DNA from: UBA6624 sp964507645
Lineage (GTDB): Bacteria > UBP7 > UBA6624
Direction of reading: 5' to 3'
Assembly: GCA_964507645.1 (NCBI GenBank)
Contig: CAZDPU010000011.1
Location: forward strand, 1-31,553
DNA length: 31,553 bases
Shown: piece after piece, positions 26,051-31,553 of the stretch
Position numbering within the stretch: position 1 is the stretch's first letter
Layout: every line of letters starts with the position of its first letter
Notes under the pieces: generated by a model
What the model saw: the letters and a program-made list of their open reading frames with translations, nothing else
The model's database searches: none
What the model was told of the DNA's origin: nothing
Made by a program: the position numbers and the translations under genes

Positions 26051-26054
26051 TATT

Positions 26055-26522
26055 ATGTCTTTAAAAAAGATATTCGGATCAAAGCTAAGAGCTGACATTC
26101 TCCTCGAGATATTTTCAAATCCTAATCAGGATTATCATGTTAGGAAACTCTCAGCTATTGTTAATGGTCATAGTACAAATGTTTCTAGAGAATTGAGGAT
26201 GCTAGAAGAGATTGGCATAATTGTTCACAAGAGAGTTGGAAGGAAGGTCGTTGTTAGCCTTAAGCAAAACGACCCCTTGATAGATCTTTTTGGAGAGTGG
26301 GTGAGGGAGTGGAAAAACCCAATAAGCAGAATAAGAAGGTATGCCTCAGGCAATGGCTTGATATTAAGGTCTGTTGATCCACAGGATTCTGAAGGTAAAA
26401 AGGTTCTCGTTATACTCGAAGGAAATGAGGCCCCCTCTGACCTTGATGAACAGGTGACAATGATTAACTCTGATAAACAAAAGCCATTTTTAAAAGTGCT
26501 TTATGTTTGGAAGCCTCTATAA
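26055..26522 (+). CDS. Winged-helix DNA-binding regulator, probably autoregulated
   Basis: This 155-residue protein has an N-terminal winged helix (about 5-75): KIFGSKLRADILLEIFSNP, HVRKLSAIVNGHSTNVSREL as the recognition region, then LEEIGIIVHKRVGRKVVVSL as the wing. This domain type often precedes nucleotidyltransferase domains or stands alone as a MarR/ArsR-like regulator. The C-terminal about 80 residues (RRYASGNGLILRSVDP... ending KVLYVWKPL) fit no family I know and may be a small sensing or dimerisation domain. The ATG at 26055 is chosen because the winged helix starts there. Three operator-like repeats at 30-base steps fill the upstream gap, so it likely represses its own gene. The next gene is convergent, leaving it as a monocistron or the end of the mutase operon. 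Confidence 0.85.
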   Translation: MSLKKIFGSKLRADILLEIFSNPNQDYHVRKLSAIVNGHSTNVSRELRMLEEIGIIVHKRVGRKVVVSLKQNDPLIDLFGEWVREWKNPISRIRRYASGNGLILRSVDPQDSEGKKVLVILEGNEAPSDLDEQVTMINSDKQKPFLKVLYVWKPL

Positions 26523-26528
26523 GCTGAT

Positions 26529-27086
26529 CTATTTAAAAAAATAACCACTCATGGCTATTCCTTCAGCTCCATGCTCTTTTGCCTCTTCCAGGTCATTCAT
26601 CTTCAAGCCTCCTAATGCGTATGCAGGAACCTTTGTTTTTTGTGCTATGGATTTGAATCCACTCCATCCCAGAGGTTTAAAGTTGGTTTTTTTTGAAATT
26701 GGGTTTTTTATTTGAGAAATTAGTATTGCATTGAATTCAAGTGTTTCTATCCTTTTTAACGACTCTAAATCATGAACTGAAGTTGAGAGGAATAATCTTT
26801 TGTTTTTTTTATAGCTTTCAAGCCATTCCTGCGAGGGGTTTTTATCTGGGAGATGAACTCCATCAAAGCCAATATCAGAAGCGATTAACGGCGGACCATT
26901 AAGTATTAGAAATAAATTTGGAAATTCCTTTCTTATATTTTTTGAAATTTTGACAACTTGATTTGTTTCTAGCATTTTGTCTCTTACCTGAAGGCATCTC
27001 ATTCCTTTAAGGTATGCACTTTCTATTTTTTTAAAGCTGATTTTGTCTAGGGGGGGAGTGATTCCAATTACTTTAAAAGTTTTCAA
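26529..27086 (-). CDS. ThiE/TenI-like protein (thiamine phosphate synthase superfamily), short and lacking an expected Asp
   Basis: This 185-residue TIM-barrel protein belongs to the thiamine phosphate synthase/TenI superfamily: LQVRDK (32-37), GFDGVHLPDKN (73-83), LSTSVHDLESLKR, PLGWSGF and VPAYALGGLKMNDLEEAKEHG. The C-terminal half looks like the TPS-like domain fused to Nudix MutT in some proteobacteria. Classical ThiE has NDD/NDR where Asp binds magnesium; here it reads LNGPPL (N63-G64). It is about 25 residues short. It may therefore be a thiazole tautomerase (TenI role) or a diverged synthase. The start is a TTG overlapping the thiG stop (TTGA); there is no nearby ATG. Its place last in a thiS-thiG operon supports a thiamine role. 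Confidence 0.8.
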   Translation of the reverse strand: MKTFKVIGITPPLDKISFKKIESAYLKGMRCLQVRDKMLETNQVVKISKNIRKEFPNLFLILNGPPLIASDIGFDGVHLPDKNPSQEWLESYKKNKRLFLSTSVHDLESLKRIETLEFNAILISQIKNPISKKTNFKPLGWSGFKSIAQKTKVPAYALGGLKMNDLEEAKEHGAEGIAMSGYFFK

Positions 27087-27853
27087 CTTCCAGGGACGCC
27101 TTTTGTAGGACTTGAAGGGTCAGCAGCGAATTTTTTTGGCATCCTTCCTGCTTTGAATGCAATTTCTCCAGCCATTACCGAGTATTTCATCGCTTCAGCC
27201 ATACGAACGGGATCCTTGGCTTCTGCTATCGCAGTATTCATAAGAACTCCATCTGCACCTAACTCCATTGCAACGGCTGCATCGCTTGCTGTTCCAACCC
27301 CTGCATCAACAATCATTGGGACCTTTGTTATTGCCTTCCTCACTATTGAGAGAGTTTCTCTATCCTGTATCCCTAAGCCGCTTCCAATCGGTGATGCTAG
27401 AGGCATGACCGCATGGCATCCCATCTCCTGAAGCTTTTTTGCGCCTACTGGGTCAGGGCCACAATAAGGCATTACAACAAAACCTTCATCGATTAGCATT
27501 TTTGCTGCCTCTAGTGTTTGCTCCATATCTGGCCATAGACTGAATTTATCTCCAATTACCTCTAATTTTATTAAGTTTGTATTTAGCGCTTCTCTAGCAA
27601 GTCTTGCTGTCAGCATTGCATCTTCCACATTGAAGCATCCTGCAGTATTTGGCAAAAGTTTATATTTGTTTAAGTCTAAAAAATCCAACAACCCTTTCCC
27701 TTGAGGGGCATTCATGTCAATCCTTCTTATCGCAACAGTCACCAAGTCAGTACCACTTACCTCCAAGGCTTCTTTCATGATTTCAAAACTTTCATATTTT
27801 CCTGTTCCAAGAACTAGTTTTGATTTGAATTTAAATGGTCCTACTTCTAGCAT
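27083..27853 (-). CDS. thiG: Thiazole synthase ThiG
   Basis: This 256-residue enzyme builds the thiazole phosphate ring of thiamine from deoxyxylulose phosphate, dehydroglycine and the sulfur carried by ThiS thiocarboxylate. Motifs are LVLGTGKY, the Schiff-base Lys K96 in LIKLEVIGD, MPLASPIGSGLGIQ, VDAGVGTASDAA and GADGVLMNTAIAEAKDP. Length and order are typical. Its ATG abuts the stop of thiS, and its stop overlaps the TTG of the thiE-like gene, giving a compact thiS-thiG-thiE/tenI unit. ThiF, ThiH/ThiO, ThiC and ThiD are not in the window and must be elsewhere if the pathway is complete. No thiamine riboswitch was recognised upstream. Confidence 0.97.
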   Translation of the reverse strand: MLEVGPFKFKSKLVLGTGKYESFEIMKEALEVSGTDLVTVAIRRIDMNAPQGKGLLDFLDLNKYKLLPNTAGCFNVEDAMLTARLAREALNTNLIKLEVIGDKFSLWPDMEQTLEAAKMLIDEGFVVMPYCGPDPVGAKKLQEMGCHAVMPLASPIGSGLGIQDRETLSIVRKAITKVPMIVDAGVGTASDAAVAMELGADGVLMNTAIAEAKDPVRMAEAMKYSVMAGEIAFKAGRMPKKFAADPSSPTKGVPGS

Positions 27854-28051
27854 TTATCCTCCTGGTGCAGCTTTTACAAGTTCCAAAATATCTCCATCTT
27901 CAAGGTCTATCGAGTCTCTTTCGTGACGATGTACTATCTTCCTGTTTAAAGCAACTGCAACAAAGTCTGGAGATATCTTCATTTGTCGCAACAGTTCATT
28001 CACCGTTCCTCCGTGGAAGTCTTGGAATTCTCCATTAACCTTTATTTTCAT
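27854..28051 (-). CDS. thiS: Sulfur carrier protein ThiS
   Basis: This 65-residue ubiquitin-like protein ends in the Gly-Gly that ThiF-type enzymes adenylate and convert to a thiocarboxylate. Typical features are MKIKVNGE at the start, VAVALNRKIVHRHE in the middle and LEDGDILELVKAAPGG at the end. Its ATG overlaps the stop of the S9 peptidase gene (ATGA), and its stop touches the thiG start. Confidence 0.96.
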   Translation of the reverse strand: MKIKVNGEFQDFHGGTVNELLRQMKISPDFVAVALNRKIVHRHERDSIDLEDGDILELVKAAPGG

Positions 28052-30018
28052 AGGTTGTTTTTGAACCAGTTTATAAGGAGTCTTAATCTTTCCATTTTCC
28101 TGTTTGGTGACCCTGATCTCGATAATTCATGTGTTTCATTTGGAAAACGTGCAAATGAAACTTTTTGTCCAAGCATTTTCAGGGCAATAAATAGTTGTTC
28201 TGCCTGTTCTATCGGGCATCTTAGGTCCTGTTCACTATGTATGATCAGGGTTGAAGCTTTCATATTCTTGACGTATGTTATAGGGCTTTTTTCTATATAT
28301 GCTTGAGGGTTTTCCCAAGGGGTTTTCCCTATTTGCTCAGCTCCAAAAAAATAACCGATATCACTGGTTCCAAAAAATGATGAAAAATTAGATATTCCTC
28401 TCTGTGTGACTGCGGCTTTGAACATGTCGGTATGTCCTATTATCCAATTTGTCATAAAACCACCATAGGAACCTCCACAAACCCCGAGCCTCTTTCTGTC
28501 AATTTGTTTATATTGTTTTAAACTTTCTTCAACTGACTCAATAAGGTCTTCGTAGTCTCTCTCTCCATAATTGCCAAAGACATTGTGAGCCCAATCAACA
28601 CCATATCCGTCAGACCCTCTAGGGTTGCCGTATATTACAGCAAAGCCTTCTCCAGCAAGCATTTGGAATTCAAGCATTAGGGCGTTTCCATAAACTGTTT
28701 TTGGACCCCCATGTATTTCCAATATTGCCGGAACTTTTTTCTTGTGTGTTAGCCTTGGCTTAATCACCCAAGCATCAACCAGGGTTTTATCAGATGCCTT
28801 AAAGGTCATTTTTTCTGGTTTGAAAAATCTTCTTTTGCTTACAAGAGAGTCGTTATAGTTTGTTATTTTTACTGCTTTCTTTTCATCTTGGACAAGCCAC
28901 AATTCGGGAAATGAGGTGGGGGAGGTTCTAAGTTCAACTCGAGCTTTCCCGTCTTTTGATTCAGAATATCCAATTATTGAATATGCTGAATCGGAAATGT
29001 ATTTCCAGGAGTTTTTCTTAATGTCAAATTCAACAAGCCTTATGGAATCTTTGACGGTTGCAGCAAATCTTGCTTTCTCTGATTTTTCAGAAATCCAAAT
29101 ATCACTCTCAGAGGGAAATTTTGTATCGCAATTCATCGAATCTCCTATTCCAAATTCAAAGCCGGTTGTTATTTTTTTGAGTTTTTTGTCCTTTTGAACT
29201 TTATACAATCCGTCATTCGAGGCCCATGATTTTTTCATGTCATTTGCAAGTACGTAAATTTCATTTTTTACAGAAACAGGATGATAGACACTTTTGCCAA
29301 ATGATGTAAGCTTGGTTTCTTTTCCACCCTGGATGGGTACTGAATAAAGTTCTGAACGCATTGCTTGACCCATATTGCTTTCTGGATTTGGAGTTCGTGA
29401 ATAAAGTATTGTGTCATTTTGTGCATTCCAAGAACCAACACTCCAACTTCCAGAAGTTATTTTTTTTGATTTTTTTCCCTTGATTTTCTGCACGAAAAGG
29501 TGGTTTCTTTTTCTCAAGAATGAGCCTTGTCCGTTAAGTCTCCAAAAAGCTGTTTCGATTACTTCCACATCTTCCGCAAAAGATTCTTTGTATTTTGATT
29601 TTTCAGGATCGTGAGAAGAAGTAAAGACAACCGATTTCCCATCTGGAGAAAAATCAAAAGAGTTTACACCATTTTTTTCTTTTGTAAATCTCTGTGCTTC
29701 ACCTCCGCTCATATCCAAAAAATAAATTTGATATTTTTTGTCTTTTGTCCTTTTTGAGAGAAATGCGAGAGTTTTCCCATCGGGAGACCATTTTGGAGAA
29801 AAAGCATCAAAATCCTTAGAAGAAACTGTTTTATTCTTGAATGTACTTAAGTCCGTTATTTTTATCTCAGAATCCCAAGAGTTTTTCTTTGTTTTTTTGT
29901 TTGCTTTTTTCAAAACATAACAGACAGTTTCCTTGTTTGGGTTTATTACGGGGTTTGATACATGGATTATTTTCTTTACGTCTTTTGGAGAAAAGTTTTT
30001 TAGATTTTTTTTAGCCAT
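28048..30018 (-). CDS. Prolyl-oligopeptidase-family (S9) serine peptidase
   Basis: This 656-residue cytoplasmic peptidase has an N-terminal beta-propeller with PD40-like repeats (SPKWSPDGKTLAFLSKR, FDFSPDGKSVVFTSS) up to about residue 390, and a C-terminal alpha/beta-hydrolase domain. The triad is S517 (GGSYGGFMTNW), D598 (HSEQDLRCP) and H630 (NETHELSRSG). It resembles acylaminoacyl-peptidase/DPP-type S9 enzymes, which trim short peptides. No signal peptide is seen: the start MAKKNLKNFSPKDV is hydrophilic. I chose the ATG at 30018, which shares one base with the proS stop (TAATG), over the in-frame TTG at 30024. It overlaps thiS by four bases. The link to the thiamine genes seems operonic rather than functional. 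Confidence 0.94.
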   Translation of the reverse strand: MAKKNLKNFSPKDVKKIIHVSNPVINPNKETVCYVLKKANKKTKKNSWDSEIKITDLSTFKNKTVSSKDFDAFSPKWSPDGKTLAFLSKRTKDKKYQIYFLDMSGGEAQRFTKEKNGVNSFDFSPDGKSVVFTSSHDPEKSKYKESFAEDVEVIETAFWRLNGQGSFLRKRNHLFVQKIKGKKSKKITSGSWSVGSWNAQNDTILYSRTPNPESNMGQAMRSELYSVPIQGGKETKLTSFGKSVYHPVSVKNEIYVLANDMKKSWASNDGLYKVQKDKKLKKITTGFEFGIGDSMNCDTKFPSESDIWISEKSEKARFAATVKDSIRLVEFDIKKNSWKYISDSAYSIIGYSESKDGKARVELRTSPTSFPELWLVQDEKKAVKITNYNDSLVSKRRFFKPEKMTFKASDKTLVDAWVIKPRLTHKKKVPAILEIHGGPKTVYGNALMLEFQMLAGEGFAVIYGNPRGSDGYGVDWAHNVFGNYGERDYEDLIESVEESLKQYKQIDRKRLGVCGGSYGGFMTNWIIGHTDMFKAAVTQRGISNFSSFFGTSDIGYFFGAEQIGKTPWENPQAYIEKSPITYVKNMKASTLIIHSEQDLRCPIEQAEQLFIALKMLGQKVSFARFPNETHELSRSGSPNRKMERLRLLINWFKNNL

Positions 30019-31445
30019 TACCAAGCTCTTGAGAATAATGCTTTTATTTTTGTTTTCGAACCGTCTGCTGCGATTGACTCATCTGATTTTTTGAAACATC
30101 TTATTGTTGCTTTCGTTTTTTCTTTTATCTCTGCTTCAAGTTCTTTGTTTTCTGGATTCCAGGGAATCCATATTGCTAGTTTGGAATCAATTGCATTTTT
30201 GATTTCATCAATCTTGTCTCCCTCTGTAATCCTGCTGTCCATTTTCTTTTTTGCATTTTCCAAAAGACATTTTTGGATATCTTCTATCAGGAATTTGCAA
30301 ACCTCAAAAACATCTTCAGTATTGATCTTTTTTTTGCTTCCATCATCCCTTCTTGCTATGACACATGAGTTTTCCTCAACATCTCTTGGTCCGATTTCAA
30401 TCCTTATAGGGACACCTTTTAGTTCCCAGTCATTAAACTTGAAACCAGGCCTTAAGTTCTCCCTATTGTCATAAGTTGTTCTGAAGCCTTTCTTGGAAAG
30501 TGTTTTGAATAGCTCTTCGCCTGTCTCATTTACTTTCTCATTTTTGTCTGCAGCAATTGGAATGATTACTATTTGGACAGGTGAGACTTTTGGAGGGAGT
30601 ATTAGGCCTTTGTCATCTCCATGAGTTAAAACAAGCCCCCCAATCAACCTTGTTGAGACACCCCAGGATGTTTGATGGGGATGTTTTCTTTTTTCATCCT
30701 TGTCCTGGAACCATATGTCAAAGGCTTTTGCAAAATTGGTTCCTAGATAATGGCTCGTTCCCATTTGCAAGGCTTGTCCATCTGGAAGTAATGTTTCGAT
30801 AGTGTGTGTTTCGACAGCCCCTGCAAATTTTTCTGATTCTGATTTTTTTCCATAAACCAAAGGCACTGCCAAAAGACCCTCAACTGTACTTCTGTATATT
30901 TCAAGTATTGATAGCGTTTCTTCCATGGCTTCTTCTTTTGTAGCGTGAACAGTATGTCCTTCCTGCCATAAAAATTCTGTAGTCCTCAAAAAAGGCCTTG
31001 TTGTTTTTTCCCACCTCATAACATTTGCCCATTGGTTTATCAAGACGGGAAGATCTCTGTAGCCATTGATCCATTTTGAATACATATGGCAAATTATTGC
31101 TTCGCTTGTTGGCCTGATTGCAAGCCTCTCTTCGAGTTTTTCACTTCCGGCAGTTTCAACCCAGGCAACCTCAGGAGCAAACCCTTCAACATGTTCTGCT
31201 TCTTTTTTTAAGAAGGATTCTGGAATGAGCACAGGGAAGTATGCATTTTGATGGCCTGTTTCTTTAAATCTTTTATCTAACTCTTTTTGTATCTCTTCCC
31301 ATATAGCGTAACCATGAGGTTTGATAACCATTGACCCTCTTACGGGGGCATAGTCAACAAGGCCTGCTTTCAGGACTGTATCTGTATACCATTGAGATAA
31401 ATTTTCTTCTCTTGAAGAAACTCCGAGATTCTTTGATTTACTCAT
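30018..31445 (-). CDS. proS: Prolyl-tRNA synthetase, archaeal/eukaryotic type
   Basis: This 475-residue class II synthetase charges tRNA-Pro. It lacks the editing insertion of the standard bacterial ProRS and begins like the short type: REENLSQWYTDTV, VRGSMVIKPHGYAIWE, ERLAIRPTSEAIICHMY. Motif 2 is RTTEFLWQEGHT near residue 155, and motif 3 is GGLVLTHGDDKGLILPP near 268-286; an anticodon-binding domain follows. Many short-type enzymes have a C-terminal zinc-binding Cys cluster. Here the C-terminus (TIRCFKKSDESIAADG... LFSRAW) has one Cys, so the zinc site seems lost. It starts four bases after the folP fragment and is coupled to the S9 peptidase gene. Confidence 0.96.
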   Translation of the reverse strand: MSKSKNLGVSSREENLSQWYTDTVLKAGLVDYAPVRGSMVIKPHGYAIWEEIQKELDKRFKETGHQNAYFPVLIPESFLKKEAEHVEGFAPEVAWVETAGSEKLEERLAIRPTSEAIICHMYSKWINGYRDLPVLINQWANVMRWEKTTRPFLRTTEFLWQEGHTVHATKEEAMEETLSILEIYRSTVEGLLAVPLVYGKKSESEKFAGAVETHTIETLLPDGQALQMGTSHYLGTNFAKAFDIWFQDKDEKRKHPHQTSWGVSTRLIGGLVLTHGDDKGLILPPKVSPVQIVIIPIAADKNEKVNETGEELFKTLSKKGFRTTYDNRENLRPGFKFNDWELKGVPIRIEIGPRDVEENSCVIARRDDGSKKKINTEDVFEVCKFLIEDIQKCLLENAKKKMDSRITEGDKIDEIKNAIDSKLAIWIPWNPENKELEAEIKEKTKATIRCFKKSDESIAADGSKTKIKALFSRAW

Positions 31446-31449
31446 ATTT

Positions 31450-31553
31450 TTATATCGTACTATTTATTGAACAATCTATTCCCCAAGAATCCATAAAAGA
31501 CACTGTTTCTTTAACATCATGTACTCGTAGTAAAGTTGTTCCATTTAAAACGC
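31450..31553 (-). CDS. folP: Dihydropteroate synthase, C-terminal end only (5' part outside window)
   Basis: The frame reads into the window from the right edge with 33 residues before a TAA at 31452-31450. It contains LLRVHDVKETVSFMDSWG, which matches the C-terminal RVHDVKETV signature of dihydropteroate synthase, the enzyme joining p-aminobenzoate to the pterin in folate synthesis. The rest of the gene is beyond the window. Its stop is four bases from the proS start, so the operon extends further upstream. Confidence 0.8.
   Translation of the reverse strand, partial: VLNGTTLLRVHDVKETVSFMDSWGIDCSINSTI

Noticed and set aside
25965..26054. N-terminal extension of the winged-helix protein from a TTG at 25965
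   Set aside because: The extension simply translates the three 30-base repeats (SKKYS, NEIYS, SKIYP), because 30 is a multiple of three. The winged helix starts at the ATG 26055, and the repeats are palindromic, better explained as operators.
27153..27431. Plus-strand frame of 92 codons opposite thiG
   Set aside because: It is antisense to a highly conserved enzyme gene, and the predicted protein is a low-information Ala/Ser/Ile-rich shadow.
28031..28051. Thiamine riboswitch before thiS
   Set aside because: The gene starts inside the end of the S9 peptidase gene with no leader, and no conserved THI-box sequences were seen.
1..31553. Mobile element, prophage, tRNA or defence island
   Set aside because: No transposase, integrase, terminal repeats, cloverleaf sequence or known defence gene set was seen. 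AddAB is a common repair complex, and gene spacing is uniform throughout.

Overview
The window is an almost gap-free stretch of an AT-rich bacterial chromosome. Genes abut or overlap, the longest gap is about 100 bases, and no tRNA, rRNA, CRISPR array or insertion sequence was seen. Peptidoglycan-linked genes (a NagZ-type glucosaminidase and a 3D-domain protein), AddAB, ThiS/ThiG, a two-component system and signal-peptide proteins mark a bacterium, probably diderm and aerobic (succinate dehydrogenase). An archaeal/eukaryotic-type prolyl-tRNA synthetase, a tricorn protease and a short one-domain methylmalonyl-CoA mutase subunit suggest a deep or uncultured lineage. I cannot name the phylum from sequence alone.

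Layout. (1) 1-4544, plus strand: the end of sdhA, then sdhB, an unrecognised secreted acidic protein and a two-gene ABC exporter, tightly coupled, ending in a likely intrinsic terminator. (2) 4550-8823, minus strand: a 1374-residue exported tricorn-type protease carrying two DUF4399-like domains, the second with a His/Cys-rich insert, followed by a 47-residue membrane protein. (3) 8879-16296, plus strand: an RsuA-type pseudouridine synthase, AddB, AddA and NagZ. (4) 16297-21452: two divergent signalling operons around a 16-base palindrome. Leftwards are a REC-HD-GYP regulator and a SUMF1-type secreted protein; rightwards are a membrane histidine kinase, a 62-residue protein and a secreted 3D-domain protein. 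(5) 21441-22843, minus strand: an HtrA-type protease coupled to an Lrp/AsnC regulator. (6) 22875-26522, plus strand: a methylmalonyl-CoA mutase large subunit, an M20/RocB-like protein with a damaged active site, and a winged-helix regulator preceded by three operator-like repeats spaced exactly 30 bases apart. (7) 26529-31553, minus strand: folP (partial), proS, an S9 peptidase, thiS, thiG and a thiE/tenI-like gene.

The less ordinary parts are the tricorn fusion, the phased repeats before the winged-helix gene, the palindrome between the signalling operons, and two enzyme-family members lacking expected catalytic residues (M20-like and ThiE-like). Peptide breakdown is a recurring theme (tricorn, S9, HtrA and M20-like proteins). 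I saw no clear defence or mobile system.
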